Of a stretch of DNA of 64,000 nt, positions 39,177 through 54,433 are shown piece by piece. Both the position numbers and the translations under genes were made by a program. Each line of letters starts with the position of its first letter. The first letter of the stretch is position 1. Below the pieces are notes generated by a model. That model saw only the letters and a list, made by a program, of their open reading frames with translations. It was not told the DNA's origin and ran no database searches. The stretch lies in contig WTXG01000011.1 in the NCBI GenBank assembly GCA_022496185.1, positions 372,001-436,000 on the forward strand, in the 5' to 3' direction. This DNA comes from Multifurca ochricompacta (Eukaryota; Basidiomycota; Agaricomycetes; Russulales; Russulaceae).

Positions 39177-40242
39177 CATTTTAGTCCGACTTGTCACGAC
39201 CAAAGTGTTACAGCTGACGCATTCGGGTGTCATTTTGTGCCCATCTAACGCCAGAGGAAAAGGTTTTTCGGAGGGCCTTCATATCCGGTAGACTGTGCTG
39301 GTGGTTGGTTAAGAAAAGACCACAGGGCCTTGTAATAAGGGCACAATGTTCTGCTTGTATTTCCATGATTCATGAAATCCCGAGATTAAAGCCCCCCACC
39401 CCCCAGCTAGCCGTGGAACAAGAACCCCCTTTTCACATAAAGAAAATTGTAGACAAGACGACGCATCCCACTTAGAAGGAAGCGCGGGTTTGAGTCGAGG
39501 TGGAATGAAGTGGAATTATGTAATATGTAATAATAATATAATAATAATAGACCTGCGTCGAGGCCCCTCTTCCAAGACGTCGGAGCAGCGGAGGGGAACC
39601 TGTCTTAATATAAATATATAAGTCAGTCAGTCATCCCGGTTGCTTAACCCGTCAGGCCACTTTACGCGCGCGCGAAGAGTGGTTTTCCAATTGTGTCCTA
39701 CACACTGCTGCTAATAATACTGAGAAGGCAGGCCCACTTAACAGATTTGCGCTTTGCGACGCGGCGATGACCGTGCTTCTACCGCAAAATGCCATCCAAG
39801 ATTTGTCGGTTACCGGATGCCGTGGGGGACAGGGGAATGGAATTTGGTGGTGCCTTTGTCGGCTCCTTGTATGGGCATGTACAACCTATTCTTTGGTCTT
39901 CTTATTCTTATTGACACCACCTTGACAGCCAAATGAATAGAATAGAGGGGGAGGGGTATAAAACTTTGAATTGGGTAACACTTGTACGCAAGTTGGCATC
40001 TTAACTTCCCAAAGGCCAAAAAGCAAGCCGGTCTAGGATCGGGATGGAAGATGGAAGCTGGAAGTTGGAAGTCACTCTGGTTCACTCTACTCCACTCGAT
40101 GGTCCCCAAACCGGTTTTAGTTTTATATTATATTAAACACACTGCACAATCTCCATTTCCTTCCGGGACCTCGTCTTGAACGTCTCTTTCTCCCTTCTCC
40201 CTCTCCTTCTCCTTCTTCCCAAACACACGCAACTCGATACTT
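39177..40242. other. Intergenic, 1.07 kb, no gene recognised
   Basis: Tandem spacer after PWP2. It is AT-rich with an AATAATAAT run near 39530 and only short open frames. It presumably holds the PWP2 3' UTR and the promoter of the multi-TM gene. Confidence 0.5.
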
Positions 40243-41915
40243 ATGGTTGATTGGCACTCACCCGTAGAGATTGCTCACGACGCTCGTAACTATTTTTTAT
40301 TTTTTTGGGGGAATAGTATACTCACCCACGATCAACACAGAGGCTTTCTCCAACCTCATTCATGTTCTCTTTGGTCTTTACCTGTGAGCCCCCTTCTGAA
40401 CTCGGCTACAAATCACCCACTCAAGAATGCACACCAGCTGGGAATTTTGCGTTTCATTTGAATTCGATTTCTCTTTTATTTCCGGCAAGCGCAAGTATCG
40501 ATGGCCACTGGTGACATCTGCCTTTTCCTTATTTTTCACCTCTTCACCCTAATGTATGCCGTCAGACATTCTACTTCATCGGTCGTTACTGCCTCTTGGC
40601 AGCTTTGATTGGCATGTGGGTCTCATAATTATCTCAACGCTTTATACTCCTTAAAGGTTTGACCTCAGTATCACCGCGCTTAACGTCCGATCGTTCGTGC
40701 ATATTCGCAGCCCTTCGGCTTTGCCCCCCCCTTTTTTTAAAAAAAAACTTAAACGCACGCATATAGAGAGCTAAACTGCCAGTCTCTGTATACCTTCAAC
40801 CAGGTTTTTCCCACTTCCCACCCTTCTCTATCTATGCTTATTGTGTTAGTGCATGGGTAACATAGCCATTGGCATGGCCAGCGTCAACCTCTCCCTCAGA
40901 ACGTAGGTCGATCTGAATATCCTTTAATGACTCATCCGATCTACTTTTGCTCGTGCGTCACTAGAATGGCAGTCTGGGCCCGGAAATGGTATATCGTCGT
41001 CGCACTCATCGCAATCAGCCTCGGGCACTGGTCGCTACTACTTCACGGCATTTTTTGACTGCGGCATGGATCCTGGTCAGGGATGCGCCATCACATCAAC
41101 AGATAGCAAACTTCTCTCGGCCACATTCATCTACAGCATGGCATTCGACTTTACTGTCCTCCTTTTAACAGCCTTTAAGCTCGCTCGCCCTTCCGGAACC
41201 AAGAGCCAACTTGTCAATATGATGTTTGCGGACGGCTTGTATTATTTCATCATTGCGTATGTCTTCAGAGCGTTACGTTGACCTTGAATGGTTTCTGATA
41301 TCAATGTTTCCCCTTCAGTTTCCTCGTCAACTTGATCGCCACTGTGCGCAAAGTCATTCATGTCGGCGTACGGAAATTAATCATTCCCCTTACATAGGTC
41401 TTTATGACTCTTAATCTGAACGCAGTCATGTCGATCATCGCGAACGTCCCAGCAGCTATCGCTTCTACTGTGTGCCTCCCGTTCCCTTATTCGCTCATTT
41501 CACTGATGCCTTGATTTTAGATCGTGGCCTCTCGCGTAGTTCGCCGCCTGGCCAACTTTCAAGCGACAGGCGTGGAGTTGTTCTCGTGCGCCCTTTGACT
41601 GCCCGTCGCTTAAGTAACCGCTTAAACTGGCTGCAGGTCGACGCTCAACGGCTCGTCTGGATTCAGAAGCCCCCAACCAACCGTTGCCCCTCACTTTTCT
41701 TTTTCCAAAGCGCAGACCGGCTTGCACGTTCAGGTTAGTTTTGCTTTCATGTTTTGACGAAGAATTACCGATGTATTGGTATGTCTTGATAGATGAATAC
41801 CTTCTCGGAACCTGCGACATATGACGCGGAAGGCCGTGTGGTCAAATCCGGTGACCTGGACCCTGAGTCACAGCAGATTAGTGATGAATTCAAGCATTCG
41901 CCTTATCCGAGCTGA
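40243..41915 (+). CDS. Multi-pass (about 7 TM) basidiomycete membrane protein, function unknown; two apparent -1 frameshifts
   Basis: Many short exons give a polytopic protein: AFSNLIHVLFGLYL|WEFCVSFEFDF, KYRWPL|TFYFIGRYCLLAALIG, CQSLYTFNQ, NIAIGMASVNLSLRT|MAVW, KWYIVVALIAISLGHWSLLL, ATFIYSMAFDFTVLLLTAFK, ADGLYYFIIA, NLIATVFMTLNLNAVMSII and IVASRVVRRLANF. The pattern (WEW-like, ITG/ISGKRKYRWPL, YTFNQ, GCAIT, NAVMSI) is one I remember from many uncharacterised agaricomycete seven-TM proteins. The C-tail is hydrophilic (GRVVKSGDLDPESQQ). Near 41056 and 41073 one base each appears to be missing around TAAWIPGQGCAI, in T and C runs. A receptor role would be speculation. Confidence 0.78.
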
Positions 41916-42202
41916 TTTATCCAAATCCCACTATGTCGTCGCTTGCCATACATTTTCACTCTTGTGGACTATACTCATGTTGTCTATGTGTCAATGGATT
42001 GCTGTCGTATAGAAACGAAAAAAAAAAAGTGCAAAGCGGAAACAACCCTATGAGGATGACATAATCTCATCGGGGTCGGAGCACGAAAGGAAAAAGGGAA
42101 AAAGGAAAAAGGAAAGAAAAGGGAAAGGACCTTTCAACTTGCTCACTCGCTACTGCCCTTGCTCTTGCTTGTGCTACATCATCAATAATAATATGAAGAT
42201 TT

Positions 42203-43415
42203 ATGGGGTCTACCACCCTCTATCCACTCTCGATTTTTGTCTATCAATGATTTGAATTTACATATTCTAGAGGCGGGCAACTCGACAAAACCGCTGATCA
42301 TTCTTTTGCATGGCTTCCCAGAGTTATCATACTCTTGGCGGAAGCTCATCCCTCCACTTGCCGATGCAGGGTATCACGTTGTCGCTCCAGACCAACGGGG
42401 CTACGGTCGAACAACTCCCGTCTCTCCCTCTGGCCCAGGTCTAGACACCGGACGTATACGCTACGAAGACGACCCTTTTCCATACCGGATGTTCAATGTC
42501 GTACGAGACATCATCGCGCTTGTACATGCACTAGGCTACAGCTCTGTGCATGCAGTCGTGGGCCACGACTTTGGGTCACCCGTCGCAGGTCTCTGCGCCC
42601 TCGTGAGACCGGATCTTTTCGAGCGGGTCGTGCTGATGAGCGCTCCCTTCACCGGCGCACCGTCCTACACTATGCCAGGGCAGCCCAAGGGATTAAGCCC
42701 TGCGGAGGTCATTCCGATTTTAAGCAAGGGCCTGGCGGATTTGCGCCCCCCACGGAAACACTACACATTCTACTTTTCTTCGCCGGAAGCGAACGCGGAT
42801 ATGCACGGGGCGATGAAGAGTCGGGAGGATTTACATGCCTTCTTGCGCGCTTATTTTCACGTGAAGAGCGCCGACTGGGAATTCAACGAACCGCATGAGT
42901 TACTCCCGGCTGAAGCTGATGTTGGAAGCGGACCCGGAGGATCAGCATCGCCGGCGAGCGCTCTTGCTGAGTTGCCAGAATATTATGTGATGAAGCTGGA
43001 GAAGACGATGCCAGAGAGCGTGTTGCCGTTTGGACCGTCAGTGACAGAGGTCGCTGAGAACGGGTGGTTGCCGGACGACGAATTGAGAGTTTACGTGGAT
43101 GAAATTTGGCGCACAGGGTTTCAGGGTGGATTAAATTGGTATCGGAACATGACCGGGTCCGTTGAGGGCGCGCGGGAACATTTGATGATGTTTTCTGGTA
43201 TGCACGTGCAAGTACCGGCCATGTATATCGCGGGCGCGAAAGACTGGGGCACTTTGCAGCTTCCTGGTTCTGCAGAAAAGATGAGGGAGGTTTGCACACG
43301 GATGGGGCCCGAGGGGGAAGGGTTCGTGCTCGTGGAGGGTGCAGGGCATTGGGTTCAGCAGGAAGAGCCTAGGGCGGTCCTCCATCACCTTCTCAGATTC
43401 TTCTCAAATAAGTGA
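42203..43415 (+). CDS. Alpha/beta-hydrolase, soluble epoxide hydrolase type
   Basis: Intronless, about 400 residues. It hydrolyses epoxides to diols by family analogy. The oxyanion motif HGFPELSYSWR, DQRGYGRT and the nucleophile elbow GHDFGSPVAGL (Asp nucleophile) are clear. GAKDWG and the catalytic His in GAGHWVQQEEP follow. Asp at the elbow, rather than Ser, separates it from esterases. The main open frame starts without ATG. An ATG at 42203 gives MGSTTLYPLSIF but is out of register by what looks like two missing T in a T-run near 42236, so the start carries this caveat. The gene is plus-strand and follows the multi-TM gene in tandem. Confidence 0.85.
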
Positions 43416-43917
43416 GGGCGTAATGACCGCTAAGCTGTAACTTGAAGTAAGTGAAAAACTGAAACAACAACACCTCCTCCTCGGTTCCCGTGGCCCGTGG
43501 TATTTACTACTATGTGCTGTGCTGTGTTGCTGTGCTCATACGAATCTTGTATACGATAGTATGTGTAGTGTATCTATGTGTATGTATGCGGCCGGCGTAA
43601 CTGGCCTGCTTGTGTCCCCCAACAAACTCTTACTCTCACAGCCACTGTATCCATCAACTAACCATCAGTCACAGTCACTATGATCCCATCGTTCACTTTA
43701 CGTTCACTTTAAAATTAAATATGAGAGGCTATGCGCCGCGGGCGTTGATTCATCTACATCCATCTGCATCTGAGAGATAATTAATATAATTATTGTTATT
43801 GGAGTCTTGTCTTATTTATATATAAAAATGGCTTTAGTGCCCAGTGCAAACTCCCATCTTCTTTTTTACACAACATCCCCGTCTGTTTAACCTCGCCTCA
43901 ACACTCTGTAATACACC
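43416..43917. promoter_or_regulatory. Spacer upstream of GFA1
   Basis: A 502-bp tandem spacer containing a TGTGCTG repeat near 43512-43535 and AT-rich sequence before the GFA1 start. No gene seen. Confidence 0.5.
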
Positions 43918-46434
<2,517 letters not shown>

Positions 46435-47859
46435 GTATTGAAAAAAAAAAAGAACTAGACAGGTGTTGCTCATCAAAAAATCAAAATTACTGTACAATAA
46501 ACGACGACCTTCATCATAAACTATTCACACACACACACACACGCTCTCTCTCTCTTTTCTCGTGGTTTTGTATCAAATTGCATGGTCTGGTCTTCACAAT
46601 GGACAATATACGTGCTGGCTCTGTAATGAATAGCAGGAGTTATGTTCACCGGCAGCGCATCCACTGATCGAAGAAAGTGATTCGGTCCCCGTTTAAGCGC
46701 GTAAACGTCATGAAGTTCAGGTATGCTACCTGATCGTAGTGATCATTAGTGATGATGTTGCAGTTGCGGTCATGAATTTGTTATAGACACACTCGGATGG
46801 CAGCGCGTTGAGGATCGTAAAACGTGATTGAGCGGACGCTCATGATGGGCCTGGGGACAATTCTGACCGCATGGCTGGATGATAATGATAAAGGGCTAGG
46901 TAAGGCGCGCGCTTAATGACTTGATCTAAGGAAATGAATATGAATTGGGCAGGGAAACCCATCATAATAGTCCAGTTGGACAGACCTCACTTGTCTGTCA
47001 AAGAGCATCAGTGCTCAACTGCGAATCCATTCTGTATAAGTCTGGAAGAGCCATCTCAGCAGCAGACAGACGTTGTGCCGTTTCACACCCATTTCCGTGA
47101 ACCCAATCACATAGGGCCAAGGTGCGTTCGTTGACACACTTTGTTTATAAAAAAAAAAAGACAGATAGAAGACCTCAGTTCGCCCTCGCGAGAGCCATAT
47201 TTTACTTTGAATATATATGAGGACCTGGCCTGGACGCATTGAAATCAGGCTCCCAAAGGAAGCGTGGCATTCGTGTGTACAAATAAATGAAAGTAGGAGG
47301 GTTGGTTCAAGTGACTTTGTCTGCTTCCACACTATTATTCGCATGTGCTGGATTTTACTTCTGGCGGAGAACTGACCCCGAACGTTTTACAAAAGTTTTT
47401 GTCCAGCGCACTGAAAATCTCGGTTTTTGATGTACCCATTTCTAGACGGCAAGGTCATTGAAGTGAAGGCACATAAAACCATTGGACAACCAGCATCTTG
47501 TTATGAGGCTTTCAAGAAGTCGATAATTAATTATATTTTTTCTCAAGTTTGTAGCGAGTATTTGCGCTCCTACTTGTGGGAATCATGGTTCTCCTTCAAT
47601 TTCGGCCATTGCTTCAAGCGAATAGTATCCTCCTACCAGACTAGAAATAGACTGAAGAAATATATGAAAACAAAACAAGAGAAAGGAAATTTGTCTCCCT
47701 CCGGGCTCTATCTAGCAAACAAAGCATGCCATCGAGTCAGATAACACGGGTATATGAAGCCTTTGGTGGGAAACGTGTCAAGTTTGGGGGATTATTGGGG
47801 TAACATTACATCCTACTCGTGATTGATTTGAATAGGCTGACTTCACACTGAAGGCAAAG
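46435..47859. other. Intergenic, 1.4 kb, holding a helicase remnant
   Basis: Between GFA1 (+) and the helicase (-), convergent. The first part has CA and CT dinucleotide runs (46529-46555). Open frames are short. The only family-like signal is the helicase fragment listed separately. Confidence 0.5.
46785..46840 (-). pseudogene. Fragment of an SF1 (UPF1-like) helicase
   Basis: The minus strand encodes ITFYDPQRAAI and, a few bases on after a gap, ECVYN. The intact helicase 1.4 kb away has ITFYDPQRAAITKALK...GCVYNVDSYQG at 48185-48290. The remnant lacks the residues between, and frame and stops prevent a longer product. It is a decayed partial duplicate of the neighbour or a relative. Confidence 0.65.
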
Positions 47860-50740
47860 TTAATGGCATCCCGGCAAGCCGACGGGCTTTCCCAACATAA
47901 GTTTCCAATCGATCCAGACGTCGCCATGCTCGGACCATGCTCGGCAGAGCTTCCCCAGAAGCGTGGACTTCCCTGATCCCTGGAGGAAGCGCTTGTTCGT
48001 TACAACCACCATACCTTTCCTGCAGCGTGTGAGGGCTACGTTCGTGCGAGGGAGCGACTTTAAAAATCCCGGTACTCGGGTTCTGACTGAGGACAAGATC
48101 ACAAAGTCTGACTCGTTGCCTAACAATAAACAATTATAGTCAGAACTTTCCAAGCTTAGGAAACCGGTACGCAAAGATACCTTGATAACTATCGACGTTG
48201 TAAACACACCCCGATGGTAGATTCTCTGCCTTAAGCGCCTTGGTAATAGCAGCTCGTTGAGGGTCGTAAAAGGTGATAATACAGAAATTGAGTTTAAGTC
48301 TGTGATATTGTTTGGCGACCCGAACGACCATGTGCACCTCCTCCATGTTCTGTTTATACAACCATTAGCTCCGCCATCAGCGCCGACCTGGCTGAAACAC
48401 TTGCCTTATAGCTACTTGCCTGCTTCACCTCCTTACCTTTGTTAACGTCAATGAACACCACGCAAGAATGATCCAAAATGTCGTGTTTGGAAAGCAGCTT
48501 TCCCCCATAGACTGTCTGAGAGATAAACTCTCCCAAAGGTACTGGAAGACGATCTGGGGTAACAATATCAGCGCGAGAGGCGTAGACTGCAATAAGGGGG
48601 TATTATTGCTCACATTGCGTGTTGAGAAAATAAGACGTCTCGCTAAGATGCTTGACATCAAAAATAGTTTGGAGATTGGCCTCCGAAGCGCCATATGGCG
48701 GAACTTGGCAGACAAGCTAAATTTTTTTTTAAAACTCTAGAGTGGAATTGGCCCCTCACGTTGTTTGGGGTCTCCGAAAAAACACACTTTCATGAGGACA
48801 TGAGAGAATTTGTAGAATAAATGCTGGATTCGGAAGTTCAGTCATCGCTCAGAATTACCAGTGCCAAGGTAAGTTACCATGAACTCAAAAACGTCAATTT
48901 GCGAGGCCTCATCAATGACAAGGGACCTCACTGGAATGAGGTCAAACAGGCCGCATTCGTCAAGCTTCGGATTCGAAAGCATGCTGATGGTGGACAATAT
49001 GAGATTGATATCGGGAAACATCCTCTTAGTTTCTTGATGGTCTTTGGGAAGTTGGTCCGACGGTATGACGACTTTGTTCATCTCCTTGTACATCTCTTCG
49101 TGCCTGGACAGGGTAGGTATCGAAAATTATTCGGGAGTGGGCCTCATTCTTACCATCCGAAGAGAAATTCCTTCGACACCAAGAGCCTGAATTTAACATT
49201 CCTTTTAAACAATGTTTCGGCGATGTTCTTTACCCCGACATTAGATTGTGCGATTATCCAACAGGGAGTCTGCGATCTACCCATGTCGCGCGGCAGCAGA
49301 AATAGTTGTTGTTTTACCTGTGCCTGGTGGACCTACACAATCGAACATTCACCGGGTTGGGTCAGCAGCCGCAGAAGCTATGGCTATGGGGGCATACCAT
49401 GTGCGATGACCAACGAATCACGAGATGAAACGGAAAGCATCGCGGTAGCGACTTGTCGCTGCGAACTGTTTAGCTTTTCCAGGTGGGATGCCTGCTACAT
49501 GACAGATCTATCCTTCCATCGTTGTGAGCCTCGTCTTGAAACCAGATTATCTTCACGAATAAAGGAACACTACGGGCTTTGGTGAGAGAAAACTTGAGAA
49601 AAGATATCGCGATTGTTCCGCGGGTGTTCTCTCTTCGCGCCCGAGTACCAATATGCGGGAGATGGAGTCGTCTGTAATTTTTGTGCTGCAACAGCCGACG
49701 TATGACGGCCGTCAACACGCTTAACGCGTGCGTTAATAACACCTCCATTCTTAAATAGAGCTCGAGGCGTGTCTATAAAGGGTATTGGAGTGTATGTCGC
49801 GGTCGCGCAATCACCAGCAAAATAGTCAGTGCGACGCACCTGCTCGCTCATCCTGATACGTGTTTTGTATCGTGCATTTTCTATCTTCAACAAACCGTCG
49901 GGATTTGATCGAACCTTGGTGAAATCGTTTTCTCGAACGAGAGGCTTCAATAAGTCAAGACGGATAGACCTTGTAGCCAAGTCTACCAAGCAGCGGAGCA
50001 TCTAGAGAGGGTTATTATGCATTTGATTTGATTTGAAGCAGTTGTATCTTACGGCTCTACCAAGGACCTTTGTCCTCAGGGGCCGCTCCCTACTCAACTC
50101 CCGAAAGACCGTGTTGGCGGCGCTGTTAGTAAAATGTTAAACAACTAAAACGTAAATGGATTGCACTTGCATACATTGCTGTAAACCAAGCCCGAAGGGC
50201 ATGATCAGGCTCTAAAGTGTTGGTATGTTTTAAGCACTCTCTTGAACGGCGCTATCCCACCGTTTGTTGATATAGCCCACAGGTACCGAAGGAATCGCGG
50301 CATTGAGCAAAGTTCCCGGTGTCAAGAAACTCCCTGTCTCTCTGCTGATATTGATAGTCGTGAGATCATACCCAGAAATGTCAAAGCCAAGGGTATGGGA
50401 AAGTACGATGAGGTGTATGGTAGTTCGAACCCTGTGAGATATGGGATGCCCGAGAAAACCTTCCGCAAAACACTTTTTTGTCTTGAAGATGGCGGACGAT
50501 GGAATACGAGGGGAAGATGTCATCTAGTGTAGAGATGATCAAGGTTCGAATCCGGGAACTACCCAGTGCCAACCCAACGGATACCCCTATCGCACAGGGA
50601 GAAACCTGGGAAAGCGTAGCAGCATGAAAGTCTGCTGCCATCTCGGTCACTGTTTCGAGCGAGTATTTGTGAACTATTGCACAGCCTGGTACTCCTGGTA
50701 TCTCATTTTGGTGAAGAGTAGTGGTAGTGGTGGGAGGCAT
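47860..50740 (-). CDS. UPF1/Nam7-like superfamily 1 helicase, frame breaks in N-terminal half
   Basis: SF1 motifs in order: Walker A VGPPGTGKTTTI (near 49311-49333), DEAS box LVIDEASQIDVFEF (near 48892-48922), motif III CFFGDPKQ|LPPYGASEA, motif IV-like NTQYRLPVPLGEF across a 60-nt intron (about 48554-48613), YDPQRAAI, VDSYQG|NESDFVI and motif VI NVALTRCRKGMVVVTN. The gene ends GLPGCH at 47860. Introns around the C-terminal half all restore family sequence, so that half looks intact. N-terminal pieces (GVSVGLALG, ENARYKTRIRMSEQV, VPLFVKIIWF) are in shifting frames, including breaks near 50480, 49610 and 49290. The choice of base-loss error versus true decay is open. Start uses MPPTTTTTLH; an in-frame ATG lies 18 nt upstream. 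Likely role: RNA or DNA unwinding, unspecified. Confidence 0.78.
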
Positions 50741-51239
50741 GAAAGAGAGGTAGGGCACGAGGTCAAGTCAACAAAGCCTCATGTAACCACAACTTGACGC
50801 CAAAGATATCCGCCAACCAAGCAGAAATAGTAAGTTGTTAGTATCAAAATACATTCTGAGTGCCCGCTGCCCGCGACTCAAACGAAGAAATGGGTCAAGT
50901 ATGACCAATCTCGAAGAATACGAGGTTCTTTTTTAATTTATTTTTTTGGTTAGTCAAACTCTAGCTCTCATATTCTGGACGGGACATCTCATTCATTTGA
51001 GGTGTCAAGCGAGCACGAGCGTTGAGACCGTTGTTCACAGAGGCAAAGGCAGAGGCAAAAGCAGAGGCCAGAGGCCAGAGGCAGAGGCAGGCAGAGTTAC
51101 TCGGTCGGGCGGTAATTCGGGCCGATGAAGATGATGAATTTTATAGGCAGCGGCGCGACCGTCTCTCTCCTCATTCCTCGTCCAGTCCACCCTTCTCGTC
51201 GGCTATCATCATTCTTTGCAACACTCTCCCTTATTGTAC
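50741..51239. promoter_or_regulatory. Divergent region helicase / SEC2 with GAGGCA repeat
   Basis: A 499-bp spacer between head-to-head genes. It contains a purine-rich (GAGGCA)n-like tract at about 51040-51098. No other feature seen. Confidence 0.55.
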
Positions 51240-54200
51240 ATGTCTCCGCCATTCGAAGACAGTCCGACAACTAATACAACTGGAGCCGCAGAACAGAGCC
51301 CGCAGGATCACGGTCACTCAAGTCATCATACCCTTCCCGATCCGTCCCATTCACACCCGGAGGTCCGGGGAAAGCGTGCTCTTCCAAGGCGAGGTAGTGT
51401 CGACAAGGATGCACAAGACCTAGTCATTTCGTCTTTAAGAAATCAAGTTCAAGATCTTGTCTCTCAAGTTACCGAACTCAACAATAAACTTGTCAAGTCG
51501 TATGACCGAGTTTCAGACTTGGAAGATGACCTTCACGTCACCTCATCCGCTCTCCGTACTTCTTCTGCCAAGATATCCCAGCTGGATTTAGAACGTTCCC
51601 AGCACCTCTCCGCACTGAACACTGGCCTCCTAGTCGAGAAGTCGCATGTCACTGCCGAACTCACTCGGCTGATGGAAAAAGCTACGGAGGAAGCTGCTCG
51701 GCGCGGGCAGGCAGAGAGCGCCCAAGCTGCTATCGAAAAGGACTTGGACGACGTCAGCGCGGCCTTGTTTGATCAGGCTAATACCATGGTGGCAGAGGCG
51801 CGTTTACAGCGCGCTCAGAGCGAACGCAAGGCCGAAGAAGCCGAACGCGCCTTCCGGGAAGCAGAAGATGCCGTGAGGCTGATGCAGCAGGAACTACAGG
51901 CCTTGCAGGGGGAGAAAGAAGCCGCAGAACACAGCATGGAGACCATGAGCGCCGCTATGGGCAAAGGCAAATGGACCGAACGATCCCCATCGTCACCAAC
52001 CAACGCATATCATCTGCTCACATCCCACGCACCCTACCGAGAATTTCTCTCTTTGATATCTCATCTGCGCGCATTACGGGCGACGTATCCTCACCACCTG
52101 TCATACAGTCTTTGCTGTCTCTTCCGTTCATTTCCCGGTTACAGCTGGAGGACACGTAAGTTTTTCGTACACGCAAACCAGCTTTCCCTCTGTTGATGAT
52201 TTCTTAGTGACCCCACAGTCCGCCTCGACACGGCCTCAGCTCTCAACTGGCTCTCGAGGCGCTCGATCATCGCTGCGATACAGAGTGGACAATTAACGAT
52301 CGAACCCATTGCGACGCAAACTATCTTAGCCTCTGCGACCTCTCCTCAACCTCCCCTCGCTGTCAGTGTCCTACATGGGTCAAACAATGCCAATCTTCTG
52401 TCCTGTGGGCTGTGTGGCCATTGCATTGTACCTCAAGCCGAACAGCAATCTCCTACTCGAACTGGATATCTCTTACGAGCCAACGGTAGTCAATTTAACA
52501 CTTGGTCGTCTTCCATCTTCAGAAAATCGTCATTATCATCATCCCCTACGGCACCCCCATCTCCTCCACCCTACCAAGATGCATCATCCCTCCCAGCGCA
52601 AATTTATATTTTTCGACTATCAGAGCCGGCACCTGCGTTACCTTCGGCACTCCCTCTCTGTACCTCCGGGTGGTGTCTCGCTCGACTGCGTGCCACTTGC
52701 TCCCTTTGGTCTTTCCTTCGCACTAGCATTCTCGAAAAGATCTGGGAGGAAGAAATCCAACCACCACCGCCTCCTCCTCACCGAGAGATTGGGAGTGCGA
52801 ACGACAAACCTCCCGTTCCACCACGAAGAAAAGCGAAGACTACCAGCTTCTGGGGTGTCGCATCTACTTTCGGCTTGGACCGCGTCTCGAGTTGGGGCGA
52901 GAGTGAGAAGGATAAACGAACTGAACCTGAGCGGCGCTTCGTCGCGCCCCCGCTTCGCTCTACTTCTCCCCAGCCAAGTTCGTTCACACCACCACCTCTA
53001 CCAAGTCGAAACCGATCGAGAGCACGTACGCCAGTAATAGTCACGGGCGGTGGGACTGAGAGTCCAAACTCGTCGGAAACTCAATTGCCGGCTAGAGTGT
53101 CACCAACGTCTGTTTCGGTTTCGGATCACCAAGAATCATCATCCACATCAGTGAAACCAGAAGTGTCACCGACGCTCTCTAGTCTTCTCATCTCCTCACC
53201 AGAGGATGTCGATCCATTGAACGAGGCCGAGGCCTTCCTTACACCCACGGAAGATTCCGCGCCAGTGGGGATAGCCTCTGATTATACAGAGTTTCCAGTC
53301 TCTTCTGCACTATTATCCAAATCAGCGCAGAACACACCTGTTGTCACATCAGATCCTCTTCCTGACGAGACGACCAAGGCACCAAAGAATCTGAATCTGA
53401 AGCAACTCCAGCCGAGCCCGTCATAGCGCATAAGGAAATGAGGGATTCGGAACAAGTCGAAGCCGCCCTCATCCACTGTTGTTGAAACCCGCCTTCACGG
53501 ACTGAATCACCCGCTCCACCTCCACTTCCTCGTCGCGCCGCCGCTCGGAGGGCTGTGCCACCGCCTCCACCAGCACCAGCACCAGCACCAGCACCAGCAC
53601 CAACTGAAAATGGGAGTCCGACGACTGAAGGAGGAGGAGAACCCATAAAGATCGCTGAACCTGAACCTGAACCCGAACTTGGCGCCAAAGTGGATACACC
53701 GAGTCCGGTTGATGTTGGGTGCTCTTCAGATTCGCCGCCTCTCGAATCGGGGGAAGAAGAAGTAGTAGCCGTGTCGTCATCATCACCGAAAGATGAAGTG
53801 GAGATCTCCCACGTGACGACAGAGACGACGGCAGAGGAGAAAGTTGAGCCAGAGCCAGAGCCAGAGTCTGAATCGTCTCGGACGGTAGATGAAGATGAAG
53901 AAGGTTATGATTTCATAACACGTGGTCATAACACTTCCACTTTCGTTTCTACTTCTTCTACTACAGATGCAGATGATTTGGAAAGGAGGATCGGGAGGTA
54001 GTAGAAGGAAAGGAAAAGGCGACTGCGACTGTAACTGCGACTGCTAAGGTCAGTCACCCGCCACCACCTCCGCCGCCTCGCCATCCTCGTCCGATACGAT
54101 CGACGGAGAAGCAGGCACTTTCCGAACTTACTGAGAAGACATTTCACGTCAAGTTTGATAAATTGGAAGAACCTTTATTTGCACCTGATGGTACCCCATA

Positions 54201-54297
54201 CGTCAATGATAGGACGTGGGAGGAACGAACATGGAAACAACTCACTCGACTACGTGAAGACATGTTTTGGGCACGGATGGGTGGCGTACTACTGTGA
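51240..54297 (+). CDS. SEC2: Sec2-type Rab GTPase exchange factor, several apparent -1 frameshifts
   Basis: Exon 1 is 51240-52155, exon 2 runs 52208-54297. Residues about 60-245 form a coiled coil that includes the Sec2p signature NTMVAEARLQRAQSERKAEE and VRLMQQELQALQ; this segment catalyses nucleotide exchange on Sec4/Rab8 for exocytosis. HLRALRA, SRLQLEDT, TVRLDTASALNWLSRRSIIAA follow, then a Cys motif LLSCGLCGHC and LLRTSILEK-like SFLRTSILEKIWEEE. The rest is a long Pro/Ser/Glu-rich tail with an APAPAPAP run. It ends WEERTWKQLTRLREDMFWAR. Frame shifts that read as missing bases occur near 52088, 53412, 53482-53505 and 53990. The conserved tail downstream argues the gene is whole. Confidence 0.85.
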
Positions 54298-54433
54298 CTG
54301 TGACTACTTCTAAATTAGCTAACGGAGGAGCTCAAATTTGGATCCATATATCCCATTTATATTCAATTCAATTCAGAATTCAGAATTCAGAATTAATTAA
54401 TACAATTCAAGACCCAATTTTATTCTTCCTTCT

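Noticed and set aside
50535..50560. T-arm-like GGTTCGAATCC
   Set aside because: No D-arm, anticodon arm or acceptor pairing upstream; it lies within helicase coding sequence on the other strand.
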